Positions 7,948-16,700 of a stretch of 64,000 bases of DNA are shown piece by piece. The DNA comes from Lentzea flava (GTDB lineage Bacteria; Actinomycetota; Actinomycetes; Mycobacteriales; Pseudonocardiaceae): assembly GCF_014648475.1 (NCBI RefSeq), contig NZ_BMRE01000007.1, forward strand, positions 62,001-126,000, in the 5' to 3' direction. The notes beneath the pieces were generated by a model. The model did not search any database. It saw only the letters and a program-made list of their open reading frames with translations, and was not told the DNA's origin. Position 1 is the first letter of the stretch; each line of letters starts with the position of its first letter. Position numbers and translations under genes: made by a program.

Positions 7948-9594
7948 TCAGCCGGCGAGGGCGCGCACCCGGCGCAGGACCTCGTCCTTGCCCAGGGTGC
8001 GGGCCACGGCGTGGAGGTCCGGGCTGCGGGTCGAGCCGGTCAGCGACACGCGGATCAGCTGGGCCGCCTCCTTGATGGAGCCGGGGTAGGCGTCCGGGTT
8101 CTTCTTGAACTCCTTGGGGTTCGGCGCGAAGCCGTGCTTGCCCGCGAGCTCGCGGATCTGGCCGAACCACTCCTGGCCGTCCTCGAGGTCGGCGTAGCCG
8201 TCGGCGAAGTCGGCGGCGAAGGCCGAGATCAGCTCCGGGGGCAGGCCGCCGAGGCGCTCGTCGGTGCGGTCGGAGACCAGGGTGAACAGCGACGGGAAGA
8301 AGAAGCCGTAGGCCGCGCGGAAGTCCGACCACTTGCGGAGGTCCTTGCGCGGGTTCGCGACCTCGGGGCCGCGCTCGACCTGCAGGGCCGCGAGGGCCGC
8401 GTCGCGCTCGGCCGACAGCACGGTGACCAGTTCCGGGTCGTAGGTGGCTGCCCATGCCGAGATGCGGTCGATGATCTCCTCGCCGGACAGGGTGGCCACG
8501 TAGTCGGCGGCGATGTCCTCGAGCTTCACGAGGTCGACCAGCGGGCCCGCCACGCCGCACTCGGCGAGCGAGATCGGCGACGCCAGGGCCTCGGCCAGCG
8601 GGAGGTCGGCCAGGCGGGCGTTCACCAGGCCGCGCAGGTAGTACTGGACGGCCTCGGCAGGGAAGCCCGCCTCGATGAAGAACTCGACGGACGCCTCGGG
8701 GTCCTTGCGCTTGGACAGCTTGCGGCGGGAGCCGCCCTGCTGCTTCATCAGCGGCGCGATGTGGGCGTACTGGACGCGCTCGAAGCCCAGCGCGTCGAAC
8801 AGCTGCAGGTGGGTCGGGACGGACGAGATCCACTCCTCGCCGCGGATCACCAGGTTCACGCGCATCAGGTGGTCGTCGACGGCGTGCGCGAAGTGGTACG
8901 TGGGCAGGCGCGGCGACTGGTCGGAGGCCTTGAGGATCACCACGTCGTTGCGGTTGGCCTCGTGCTCCAGCGGACCCCGGATGGCGTCGACGAACGACGT
9001 GCGCTCCCCCGCCTTGCCCGGCGACCGGAAGCGGACGACGTACGGGCGACCGGCGTCGAGAGCCTCCTGCACCTCGGCAGCCGTCTTGTCGCGCCAGATC
9101 GCCCAGCGGCCGTAGTAGCCGGTGGGGAGCTTCGTGGCCTGCTGGCGCGCGGTGATGTCCGCGAGCTCTTCCTTCGTGGCGAAGCAGAGGTACGCCTTGT
9201 CCTGGCGCAGCAGCTCGCGCACGTAGGTCAGGTAGATCTGCTCGCGCTGCGACTGGTGGTACGGGCCGTAGGCGCCCACGGAGTCGGCCTCGTCGGGCTC
9301 GATCCCGAAGTACTTGAACGCCCGGTTGAACTGGTCGACAGCGCCCTCGACCTCACGCGCCTGGTCGGTGTCCTCGACGCGCACGATGTAGGCACCGCCG
9401 GAGTGGGACGCGAGGTCGCGGTCGATCATGCCGACGTACAGGCCGCCGATGTGCAGGAAACCGGTCGGCGACGGGCCCAGGCGGGTGACCTTCGCGCCCT
9501 CCGGCAGCTGTCGCGGCGGGTACTGCTCCTCCCAGAAGGACGGCTCGGGCAGGTCCGAGGGGAACAGGGCGTCGACGACGGCACGGTCGAGCAT
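7948..9594 (-). CDS. gltX: glutamyl-tRNA synthetase
   Basis: A 548-aa class I aminoacyl-tRNA synthetase. The HIGH-type motif is SPTGFLHIGG (residues 42-51) and the KMSKS-type motif is KLSKRKD at about residue 292. Typical GluRS segments are present, including VRVEDTDQ, YHFAHAVDDHLM and VIRGEEWISS. It ligates Glu to tRNA-Glu in the cytoplasm. It is about 60 residues longer than common bacterial GluRS; the extra length includes an N-terminal stretch before the Rossmann fold (LFPSDLPEPSFWEEQYPPRQ) seen in an alternative actinobacterial GltX subgroup. ATG 9594 is chosen because the Rossmann fold starts soon after it and the upstream codons look non-coding. A divergent dehydrogenase gene starts 76 nt away. 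Confidence 0.93.
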   Translation of the reverse strand: MLDRAVVDALFPSDLPEPSFWEEQYPPRQLPEGAKVTRLGPSPTGFLHIGGLYVGMIDRDLASHSGGAYIVRVEDTDQAREVEGAVDQFNRAFKYFGIEPDEADSVGAYGPYHQSQREQIYLTYVRELLRQDKAYLCFATKEELADITARQQATKLPTGYYGRWAIWRDKTAAEVQEALDAGRPYVVRFRSPGKAGERTSFVDAIRGPLEHEANRNDVVILKASDQSPRLPTYHFAHAVDDHLMRVNLVIRGEEWISSVPTHLQLFDALGFERVQYAHIAPLMKQQGGSRRKLSKRKDPEASVEFFIEAGFPAEAVQYYLRGLVNARLADLPLAEALASPISLAECGVAGPLVDLVKLEDIAADYVATLSGEEIIDRISAWAATYDPELVTVLSAERDAALAALQVERGPEVANPRKDLRKWSDFRAAYGFFFPSLFTLVSDRTDERLGGLPPELISAFAADFADGYADLEDGQEWFGQIRELAGKHGFAPNPKEFKKNPDAYPGSIKEAAQLIRVSLTGSTRSPDLHAVARTLGKDEVLRRVRALAG

Positions 9595-9670
9595 CGCTGA
9601 GGGTCTCCAAAACCGGGGAAAGAAGTCTCCCCAGGTTATCAACGTGCGGGGACGGGGAACGCCACTGGGC

Positions 9671-10852
9671 ATGAAGGCAGTCACTTGGCACGGCAAACGC
9701 GACGTCCGGGTCGACAGCGTGCCGGACCCGGCGCTCAAGGAACCGGAAGACGTCATCGTCAAGGTCACGTCGAGCGGCATCTGCGGGTCGGACCTGCACC
9801 TGTACGAGGTGCTCGGGCCGTTCCTCACCGAGGGCGACATCCTCGGCCACGAACCCATGGGCATCGTGGAGGAGGTCGGTGCGAACGTCACGAACCTCAA
9901 GCCCGGCGACCGGGTGGTGATCCCGTTCAACGTCTCGTGCAACTCCTGCGTGATGTGCAACCAGGGGCTGCAGAGCCAGTGCGAGACCACGCAGGTCCGC
10001 GAGCACGGGTCCGGTGCCGCGCTCTTCGGCTACACGAAGCTCTACGGCCAGGTTCCCGGCGGGCAGGCCGAGTACCTGCGGGTCCCGTTCGGCAACACGC
10101 TGCCGATCAAGGTGCCGGAGGGGCCGCCGGACGACAGGTTCGTCTATCTCAGCGACGTCCTTCCCACCGCGTGGCAGGCCGTCGAGTACGCGAACGTGCG
10201 GGACGGCAGCGTCGTCGCCGTCCTCGGCCTCGGCCCGATCGGCGACATGTGCTGCCGCATCGCGCGGCACCGGGGCGCCAGGGCCATCGGGATCGACCTC
10301 GTGCCGGAACGGCTCGCGCGGGCCAAGGCACGCGGTGTCGAGACGATCGACCTGCGCGGCGCTGGCAAGCGCCTCACCGACGTCGTCAGGGACATCACCA
10401 CCGGGCCCGGCCCGGACGCGGTGATCGACGCGGTCGGCATGGAGGCTCACGGCGCGCCGGCGGCCAAGATCGCCCAGCAGCTCACGGGGCTGCTGCCGGA
10501 CGCGATGGCGCAGAAGTTCATGAAGGAAGCGGGCATCGACCGCCTCCGGGCGCTCTACAGCGCGATCGACATGGTGCGGCGCGGCGGCACGATCTCGATC
10601 GTCGGCGTTTACGGCGGCATGGCCGACCCGATGCCGATGCTGACGATGTTCGACAAGCAGCTGCAGCTGCGGATGGGTCAGGCCAACGTGTGGCGCTGGG
10701 TTCCGGAGATCCTGCCGCTGCTCACGGACGACGACCCGCTGGGCGTGGACGACTTCGCCACGCACCGGCTACCGCTGCAGGACGCGCCCAAGGCGTACGA
10801 GACGTTCCAGAAGAAGGCCGACGGCATGGTCAAAGTGCTGCTCAAACCTTGA
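9671..10852 (+). CDS. zinc-dependent alcohol dehydrogenase (MDR, formaldehyde-dehydrogenase-like)
   Basis: A 393-aa medium-chain dehydrogenase. The catalytic-zinc region is SSGICGSDLHLYE (Cys at about residue 37) and GHEPMG. The four Cys of the structural zinc site appear as CNSCVMCNQGLQSQC. The NAD(P) site is AVLGLGPIGDM. A C-terminal insertion (DAMAQKFMKEAGIDRL) and overall order match the glutathione-independent formaldehyde dehydrogenase-like group often annotated adh or fdhA. It probably oxidises an alcohol or formaldehyde adduct with NAD in the cytoplasm; the substrate is not visible. ATG 9671 precedes the MKAVTWHG start typical of the family. The YciO-like gene follows 19 nt downstream. 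Confidence 0.85.
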   Translation: MKAVTWHGKRDVRVDSVPDPALKEPEDVIVKVTSSGICGSDLHLYEVLGPFLTEGDILGHEPMGIVEEVGANVTNLKPGDRVVIPFNVSCNSCVMCNQGLQSQCETTQVREHGSGAALFGYTKLYGQVPGGQAEYLRVPFGNTLPIKVPEGPPDDRFVYLSDVLPTAWQAVEYANVRDGSVVAVLGLGPIGDMCCRIARHRGARAIGIDLVPERLARAKARGVETIDLRGAGKRLTDVVRDITTGPGPDAVIDAVGMEAHGAPAAKIAQQLTGLLPDAMAQKFMKEAGIDRLRALYSAIDMVRRGGTISIVGVYGGMADPMPMLTMFDKQLQLRMGQANVWRWVPEILPLLTDDDPLGVDDFATHRLPLQDAPKAYETFQKKADGMVKVLLKP

Positions 10853-10871
10853 TCGGCCTATCCTGCCCCGC

Positions 10872-11492
10872 ATGGCCAAGTACCTCGACGTCCACCCGGT
10901 GAACCCGCAGAAGCGCGCCATCGACCAGGCCGTGCGGATCCTGCAGGAGGACGGCCTGATCGCGTACCCGACCGACTCCTGCTACGCGCTCGGCTGCCGC
11001 CTGGGCAACAAGGACGGCATCGACCGGATCCGCGAGATCCGCAAGCTGGACGACAAGCACCACTTCACGCTGATGTGCGAGAACTTCGCCCAGCTCGGCC
11101 AGTTCGTGGTGGTGGACAACGCGGTGTTCCGCGCGATCAAGGCGTCCACGCCGGGCAACTACACGTTCATCCTGCCCGCGACGAAGGAGGTGCCGCGCCG
11201 CATGATGCACCCGAAGAAGAAGACGGTGGGCGCGCGCATCCCGGACCACGTCGTGACGCAGGCGCTGCTGGAGGCGATGGGCGAGCCGCTGCTCACGTCC
11301 ACGCTGCTGCTGCCGGACGAGGCCGAGCCGCTGGTGGACGGCTGGGAGATCAAGGAACGGCTCGACCACGTGGTGGACGCGGTGCTCGACTCGGGCGAGT
11401 GCGGCACCACGCCCACCACGGTGGTGGACTTCTCCAGCGGCGAGGCCGAGATCATCCGCTACGGCGCGGGCGACCCGGCCCGGTTCGAATAA
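10872..11492 (+). CDS. YciO/YrdC/Sua5-family protein
   Basis: A 206-aa member of the Sua5/YrdC/YciO family. The signature YPTDSCYALGC occurs at about residues 34-44, followed by IREIRKLDDKHHFTLMC and PGNYTFILPAT. The family binds ATP and nucleic acid; TsaC/Sua5 members make threonylcarbamoyl-AMP for t6A tRNA modification. The N-terminus (YLDVHPVNPQKRAIDQAV) and HPKKKTVGARIPDH are closer to the YciO branch, for which the t6A activity is doubtful, so no tsaC symbol is given. It is probably co-transcribed with the dehydrogenase. It converges on the S8 protease gene with 3 nt between the stops. Confidence 0.85.
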   Translation: MAKYLDVHPVNPQKRAIDQAVRILQEDGLIAYPTDSCYALGCRLGNKDGIDRIREIRKLDDKHHFTLMCENFAQLGQFVVVDNAVFRAIKASTPGNYTFILPATKEVPRRMMHPKKKTVGARIPDHVVTQALLEAMGEPLLTSTLLLPDEAEPLVDGWEIKERLDHVVDAVLDSGECGTTPTTVVDFSSGEAEIIRYGAGDPARFE

Positions 11493-11495
11493 CCG

Positions 11496-13319
11496 CTACG
11501 ACACGACCAGCGCGTAGTCGGCGTCGGTCGCGGCCGTCTCGACGTGGCCGTCCACGTTGACCGCGGTCGCGACGACCTCGACAGTCCAGGTGCCCGCCGC
11601 CGGTGCCTGGACGAGCACGTTCTCCACGGTGTCGATGGTGTTCGCGGTGCCGCCCGGGGTGGACCAGTTGCCCGCGAGCAGGCCGTTGTTGCCCCAGTAG
11701 ACGGTGCCGTCGGGCGCGGTGACCTTCAACGACAGGTCGTTCACGATCGCCTTGGCCGCGGTCGGCGACCCGGCCGGGTCCGTGTAGGCCAAGGTGGCCC
11801 GCAGCGGCGTCTGGCCGGTGGACGTGACCGTGTACTTGCGGGTCTGCCCGGTGGTGACCAGGTCGGTCTCGTTCACCAGCACCGGCAGCTTCCAGCCACC
11901 GGCCTTCGCGCGGTCGTACAGGTTGCGCACCGACACGGTGCCCCAGCCTTGATGCGTGCGCGTCAGGTCGTGCGTGGTGCCGGTGAACGCGAACTGGTCG
12001 GCGGCGTTGATCAGCAGCGCCTTCGCGGTCGCCGCGTGCGGGCGGGACGCGAAGACGTCACGGGCCTTGCCGGGGCCGCCGTCGAACACGCCGTCCGCCC
12101 ACATCTGGAACATCAGGCCCGCGTTGCCGCAGGTGATCGGCGTGGCGCCGGACGTGCCGCCGAAGGTCGAGGTGTAGGCGGCGTCGCCGCCGGACGTCGT
12201 GGTGTCGATGAGGTCGAAGAAGTTCGACAGCTCCGGCTTGATGCGGCCGTCGGCGGCAGGGCCGATCGACGCCGTGCCCGCCCACTTGTCGTCGGTGCGC
12301 GACAAGGTGTTGTAGTGCCGGTGGGCGCCGACCGACAGCACGTTCTTGGCCCACGCCTGCGGACGCGACGAACGGGTGCCGGTGTTGCTCTGCGACTGGC
12401 AGATCAGGATGTCGTGGTCGAACACGATCCGGTCCATCTGCTGTGATTCCGACGTGTAGGACGTGGTGAGCGAGCCACCCCAGCTGTTCGACTGGAACAC
12501 CGCGCGGTACCGCCCTGCCGGGTCGACGAGCTGCTTGGTGTGCGCGTACCGGTCATCGACCTTGCTGTAGACGGCCACGATGCCCTGGCCTTCGGACAGC
12601 ACGCCGCGGTGCGCGGCCGAGACGCCGGACGCGAAGATCTGCCCGTACGTCGAGGTCCCGTGCGAGTTCTCGGAAATGGCGGTGTGCTGCACCGGCGGAC
12701 GGGCGCGGAACTCCTGGTGCGTGAGACGGAATCCGGCGTCCATCACCTCGCCCCGCACGCCCTGGCCGCGGTAGCCACCCGCGACCTCGACGTGGTTGGC
12801 ACCGCTCGACTCGCGGGAGATCGCCATGTCGGTCTCGGGCGCCGACACCGGGTCGATCGCGATCACGGCGGGCAGCTTCGCGAGCCGCGCGGCCTGGTCC
12901 GGGTCCAGGGTGGCCAGGATGTGCTCACGGCTCGCTGAGACGACGTTCACCTCGCCGCCCAGGGACTTCACCTCGGCTGCGACGGTCTGCTGGTCGCGCG
13001 AGTCCTGTTCGGCCAGCGTGATCAGGTAGCCGGAGGAGCCGCCCAGTGCCATGATCTGCGGCTGGGCCTGGAACGGACGCACCTCGCGGACGTAGCTCAG
13101 CCGCGAGACGCGCGCGGTGCTCGTCATGCGGGCGACGTAGGTGCGGTCCTGGACGAACGCGCCGAGCCGCACGCCGAGGCCCTTGAGCTGGTGGCGCTGG
13201 GCGTCGGACAGGGTGGTGCGGAACTGCAGCAGGTAGGCGTTCTCAGCCGGGGCAGCGACGGCAGGAACGCCGCTGATCAGCGCGAACGCGGACAAAGCCG
13301 ACAACATTGTGCGCAGCAC
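11496..13319 (-). CDS. secreted S8 family serine protease (subtilase)
   Basis: A 607-aa exported protease. GTG 13319 has GGAGG at a suitable distance, and the signal peptide ends near VPAVAAPAENA (about residues 20-28). An inhibitor-like prodomain of about 130 residues follows. The catalytic triad is visible as EVMDAGFRLTH (Asp), SENSHGTSTYG (His) and FGGTSGATPITCGNAG (Ser), with SQSNTG as the probable oxyanion Asn. The last 130 residues form a beta-rich proprotein-convertase/PPC-like domain (LRATLAYTDPAGSP, GTWTVEVVATAVN). It degrades extracellular protein. The promoter would lie in 13320-13561, shared with the divergent gene. Confidence 0.9.
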   Translation of the reverse strand: MLRTMLSALSAFALISGVPAVAAPAENAYLLQFRTTLSDAQRHQLKGLGVRLGAFVQDRTYVARMTSTARVSRLSYVREVRPFQAQPQIMALGGSSGYLITLAEQDSRDQQTVAAEVKSLGGEVNVVSASREHILATLDPDQAARLAKLPAVIAIDPVSAPETDMAISRESSGANHVEVAGGYRGQGVRGEVMDAGFRLTHQEFRARPPVQHTAISENSHGTSTYGQIFASGVSAAHRGVLSEGQGIVAVYSKVDDRYAHTKQLVDPAGRYRAVFQSNSWGGSLTTSYTSESQQMDRIVFDHDILICQSQSNTGTRSSRPQAWAKNVLSVGAHRHYNTLSRTDDKWAGTASIGPAADGRIKPELSNFFDLIDTTTSGGDAAYTSTFGGTSGATPITCGNAGLMFQMWADGVFDGGPGKARDVFASRPHAATAKALLINAADQFAFTGTTHDLTRTHQGWGTVSVRNLYDRAKAGGWKLPVLVNETDLVTTGQTRKYTVTSTGQTPLRATLAYTDPAGSPTAAKAIVNDLSLKVTAPDGTVYWGNNGLLAGNWSTPGGTANTIDTVENVLVQAPAAGTWTVEVVATAVNVDGHVETAATDADYALVVS

Positions 13320-13561
13320 GAATGGACCTCCAGATCGGCAGGGGTCGACGGTGACCGGAGGAAGTCACCGTCCGTGACCAGCACGTTACCGCGAAACACC
13401 AGGTCAGAACATCAGTCGAACGGCGGTGATCATCTTGACCGGGGGTGTAGAACAATCCCTTTGGCCGCCGATATTCACATTCACCCGGATGGTGCATCCG
13501 GAGTAACGTCGGGCGAGGTGGGCCCGACAAGCCCGGCAAAGCATTTCCGCGCGGAGGACGG

Positions 13562-14521
13562 ATGCCTGTCTCACCTGAGCAGCTGATGGAAGAACTGCGC
13601 ACGTTGTGCCGGGGGCGCGGGGTGCAGACTCCGGGAATCGACGTGCACGTCGGGCCTGCGCTGCGCCAGGTGTGCGGCATCGTCGAGTCCGACGGCGCGG
13701 AAGCCGTGCGAACGAAACTGCGGGACTGGGTGGCGAACGCGGCCCGCGCTTTCCCGGCGGAGGTGCGCAACGCCGTTCTGGCGCCGCTCGGACTGCACGA
13801 GGAAGCGCAGTTCCGGTTCCTCAACGAACGCATCGAGTGGCTCGCGAAGCAACAGGACCGCGGAGCGCGCACGGTGCGCAGGAGGATGGAGGCCGGACTG
13901 CAGCGCCTGGTGGAGGTGGCGCTGCAGCCGGCACCGTCGACGGCGCACGTGACGCCGTCGGAACTCTGGCACGTCAAGGAGTTCGACGCGCTGCTGAAGC
14001 TGGACGGCCCGACGCCCGCGTGCACGGAACGCCGGACCGTCGTGGCCGACACCGATGGTGTCAACGAGATCGCGTGGTCCATCACGATCCCTTCCCCCAC
14101 GCCCGACGGCGCGCCTGGCGACCTGGACGTGGAGGTGTTGCACGGGGTCGAGCTCATCGGCCACGAGCGTCCGTCCCCGCGGCGCTTCCTCATGAAGCTG
14201 CGGTTGCCCCGACCCCTCAACACAGGACAAACGCACCAGTTCGCACTCGAGGTCAAAGTGCCGCGGGGACAGTCGATGCGTCCGACCTACGTGTTCTGGC
14301 CGGAGCGGATGTGCGAGTCGTTCCGGCTGAGGGTCCGGTTCGACCGGGAGGACCTGCCCGAGTCGGTGTGGGCCGTCGAGGAGGCCCTGGCACGTGACAC
14401 CGACGACCTGACGCCCTGGCCGAAGAAGCTGCCCATCGACGAGATCGGTGAGATCGACGTGTCGTTCCCACATCCTCGTCAGGGCCGCGGTTACGGCGTT
14501 CAGTGGACGCCACGGGCCTAG
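13562..14521 (+). CDS. uncharacterised 319-aa actinobacterial protein
   Basis: The N-terminal 120 residues are helical with a recognisable pattern (LMEELRTLCRGRGV, VGPALRQVCGI, AVRTKLRDWV, ERIEWLAKQQDRGARTVRRR), seen in many uncharacterised actinobacterial proteins and resembling a regulator-like or death-fold-like helical domain. The C-terminal half is beta-rich (EIAWSITIPSP, HQFALEVKVPRG) with no enzymatic motif. It has no signal peptide or TM segment. The start ATG follows a GGAGGACGG ribosome site. A small hydrophobic peptide is encoded on the opposite strand just downstream. The family is recurrent but its function is unknown to me. Confidence 0.7.
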   Translation: MPVSPEQLMEELRTLCRGRGVQTPGIDVHVGPALRQVCGIVESDGAEAVRTKLRDWVANAARAFPAEVRNAVLAPLGLHEEAQFRFLNERIEWLAKQQDRGARTVRRRMEAGLQRLVEVALQPAPSTAHVTPSELWHVKEFDALLKLDGPTPACTERRTVVADTDGVNEIAWSITIPSPTPDGAPGDLDVEVLHGVELIGHERPSPRRFLMKLRLPRPLNTGQTHQFALEVKVPRGQSMRPTYVFWPERMCESFRLRVRFDREDLPESVWAVEEALARDTDDLTPWPKKLPIDEIGEIDVSFPHPRQGRGYGVQWTPRA

Positions 14522-14610
14522 CCGATCAGCATGTCAATGGCGAAATGCGGTTCCACGACTGACACCTCCCTTTGTGTGTGGATCAGGGAGAACCGCAGTC
14601 CGAAGTCGGG

Positions 14611-14712
14611 TCAGATCACCGAGATCGTGAAGAAGCTGCCGACCACGAATCCCACGAAAAGGCAGATCGCGGCAACCTTCACGACGGTGGCGAGTGAGCA
14701 GATCATTCTCAT
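14611..14712 (-). CDS. probable 33-aa single-TM peptide
   Basis: An ATG-to-TGA ORF of 34 codons. After a short basic, Cys-containing start (MRMICSLATVVKV), residues 13-31 form one hydrophobic helix with small residues (GFVVGSF). GAGAAGG lies about 11 nt before the ATG. Opposite-strand reading in this interval gives a polar 68-aa product with poor codon use, so the minus reading is preferred. It lies between the 319-aa protein and the Nudix gene. Function unknown; it could be a membrane partner of the neighbouring protein. Confidence 0.5.
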   Translation of the reverse strand: MRMICSLATVVKVAAICLFVGFVVGSFFTISVI

Positions 14713-14802
14713 CGAGAAATTCACCTTCTCATTCTGACTGGCTTTCGGGCTGAAGTTCTCGCCGATGCACCAAGAGTGGCTTTCCGCCAGTCGAATGAGA
14801 AC

Positions 14803-14835
14803 GGGTTTCCTGTTTCCTCTGAAATCAGGAAACCC
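14803..14835 (-). terminator. intrinsic terminator after the Nudix gene
   Basis: GGGTTTCCTG (14803-14812) is perfectly repeated in reverse complement at 14826-14835. The intervening bases can extend the stem by TTTC/GAAA with one bulge. It lies 9 nt beyond the stop of the minus-strand Nudix gene. Confidence 0.65.
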
Positions 14836-14844
14836 TGGAAACGG

Positions 14845-15426
14845 CTATTTCTGGGCCGTGCGGCGCAGCGCCATCACGAGCAGCGCGTGCGAACTGCCGG
14901 CGTGCGGGAGCATGCCCTGCTGGACGAGGTCGAGCGCGTGGTGGAACGGCATGGTCCGCACGCGCAGGTCGGCCTCGCCGGGGCCGAGGTCGGGTTCGCC
15001 CTGGGTGAGGCCGGTCGCGAGGAAGATGTGGTCGACGTGGTTGCTGAGGCTGTCGGCGCCGTGGATCTGGCCGAGCCGCTCCCACTTCTCGGCTCTGAGA
15101 CCGGTCTCCTCGGCGAGCTCACGCCGTGCCGCGGCCAGCGGGTCGGCGTCCGCGTCGTCGACGGCGCCGCCGGGCAGCCGCCACTCGGTGCCGCCGTGCG
15201 TGTAGATCCACTGCCGGGTGAGCACCACGTGGTCGTCGTCCTGGATGGCCAGGACCGTCACCGATCCCGGTGCCACCACGTGGGTGTAGGTGCTGTGTCC
15301 GCCGTCCGGCCTGACGACGTCGTCCGCGCGCACCTCGAACCACGGGGACCGGTGCACCACGTTGGTCGCCAAGCGCTGCCAGACCACCACCACACCAGCC
15401 GCCTCGTCGGAGCACGTCATCACCAT
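14845..15426 (-). CDS. Nudix hydrolase (ADP-ribose pyrophosphatase-like)
   Basis: A 193-aa protein. The Nudix box is recognisable at its catalytic end (AARRELAEETGL), preceded by RLPGGAVDDADADPL. Compared with the consensus GX5EX7REUXEEXGU it has one extra residue between the first Gly and the first Glu position, and that Glu is replaced by Ala or Asp; the catalytic REL-EE core is intact. The N-terminal HRSPWFEVRADDVVRPDG and THGGTEWRLPGG are typical of ADP-ribose/NDP-sugar pyrophosphatases. Likely role: hydrolysis of a nucleoside diphosphate derivative in the cytoplasm. A closely following terminator ends the transcript. Start ATG 15426 is preceded by GTGAG; nearby alternatives exist. Confidence 0.85.
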   Translation of the reverse strand: MVMTCSDEAAGVVVVWQRLATNVVHRSPWFEVRADDVVRPDGGHSTYTHVVAPGSVTVLAIQDDDHVVLTRQWIYTHGGTEWRLPGGAVDDADADPLAAARRELAEETGLRAEKWERLGQIHGADSLSNHVDHIFLATGLTQGEPDLGPGEADLRVRTMPFHHALDLVQQGMLPHAGSSHALLVMALRRTAQK

Positions 15427-15545
15427 GACTCACATGGAACCATCGCCGACCGCTTCAGTTAGTTCCAGTTGATCGTCAATCTCCTGCCAAATAGTGGACA
15501 TCCGGTATCCAGGCGTTTGGGCCCGGACACACTACCGGGGAGGGG

Positions 15546-16655
15546 GTGAAGCCGTTGTCACCCACGTTCGCCCAGGAGGTTCGCCGCCTGCGCAACGAGC
15601 GCGGGCTCTCACTCAGCCGGTTGACGGACCTCGTTCCGTACAGCAAGGGCCACCTGAGCAAGATCGAGAACGGCCAGGTCCGGCCCAACCCGGAGATGGC
15701 GAAGATCCTCGACGACGTCCTGCAGGCGGGCGGGCGTCTGATCGAGCTCGCCGACGCTCCGGTCCGCCCGATCCCGAGCGACCACGCGGCCCTGCGCACC
15801 TACGACTCGATGTTCGACCACCACCGCGCACTGGGACGTCGCCTGAGCCCCGGCGTCGTCCTCGTCAGCCTGCGGCCCCAGGTGGACGTGCTGAGCTCCC
15901 TGGCCCGCTCCGCCGACGACCCCGGGCTGAGCCGCGGCCTCTGGCTGCTCGCCGCCCGGTACGCCGAGTACGCGGGCTGGATGGAGCAGGAACGGGGCGA
16001 CGACGCCTCCGCCGCGGAGATGACCAGGCGGGCCGTCCAGTACGCGGCGAAGGGCGGTGACCGGGAGCTGGAGGCGTGGGCGCTGGTCCGTGCCGCCGAG
16101 TTCGCCCTGTACCGGGGAGATGCCCGCGGCACCGTGTCGTTCGCCCGCCGCGCGGGCGAGTCCAGCTCGCCCGCCATGAGGTCGGCGGCGGCCCTGCGCG
16201 AAGCTCAGGGCTACGCGCTCGCCGGCGCCGCGGACCGGTGCGAGCGGGCCCTCGACCGGGCCGCCCAGCTGCAGGAGGCCGTGCAGGAATCCCCTTACGG
16301 CACAACGAGCCTGGTGGACCAGGTGGCCGTCCACCGCGCCTGGTCGTTCTACGACCTCGGCCGCTACGCCGAGGCCGCCGCGATCCTCGACACCCAGGTG
16401 CCGCTGATCGCCCCGTCGGGCCTGCGCGCCCGCACCCGCTTCGGCCTGCGCCGCGCACTGGCCCACGCCGCCGCGGGCGACGTGGACCACGCGTGCGAAC
16501 TCGTCGCCGACCTGCTCGACGACATCCGTCAGGTGCAGTCGGCGACCGTGCACATCGACCTGACGGCATTCAGCAGGCTGTTGTCCCGCCTGCGTCCGGC
16601 GGCGGGACGCGAGGTGGCCGGGGAAATCAGCGACATCCTGTTCTCCTGTTCGTAG
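15546..16655 (+). CDS. XRE-family transcriptional regulator with helical repeat domain
   Basis: A 369-aa regulator. The HTH_XRE domain occupies about residues 8-62 (EVRRLRNERGLSLSRL, YSKGHLSKIENG). The remaining 300 residues are Ala/Leu/Arg-rich helices with TPR-like spacing (LGRYAEAAAILDTQVPLI), as in many actinobacterial XRE regulators that sense a peptide or small ligand through a C-terminal repeat domain. The start is GTG at 15546, after a purine-rich GGGGAGGGG. It is divergent from the Nudix gene with 119 nt between them. Target genes are not evident. Confidence 0.85.
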   Translation: MKPLSPTFAQEVRRLRNERGLSLSRLTDLVPYSKGHLSKIENGQVRPNPEMAKILDDVLQAGGRLIELADAPVRPIPSDHAALRTYDSMFDHHRALGRRLSPGVVLVSLRPQVDVLSSLARSADDPGLSRGLWLLAARYAEYAGWMEQERGDDASAAEMTRRAVQYAAKGGDRELEAWALVRAAEFALYRGDARGTVSFARRAGESSSPAMRSAAALREAQGYALAGAADRCERALDRAAQLQEAVQESPYGTTSLVDQVAVHRAWSFYDLGRYAEAAAILDTQVPLIAPSGLRARTRFGLRRALAHAAAGDVDHACELVADLLDDIRQVQSATVHIDLTAFSRLLSRLRPAAGREVAGEISDILFSCS

Positions 16656-16700
16656 CCGCTGGGCGCGAAACAGCCCCGGCGCGGAATAGCGAGGACACCG

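Noticed and set aside
14531..14737. 68-codon + strand ORF downstream of the 319-aa protein
   Set aside because: Polar, compositionally odd product with AT-rich codons; the minus strand gives a cleaner TM peptide with a ribosome site.
16656..16700. Terminator between the convergent XRE and StrR-type genes
   Set aside because: Only weak, interrupted complementarity is visible.
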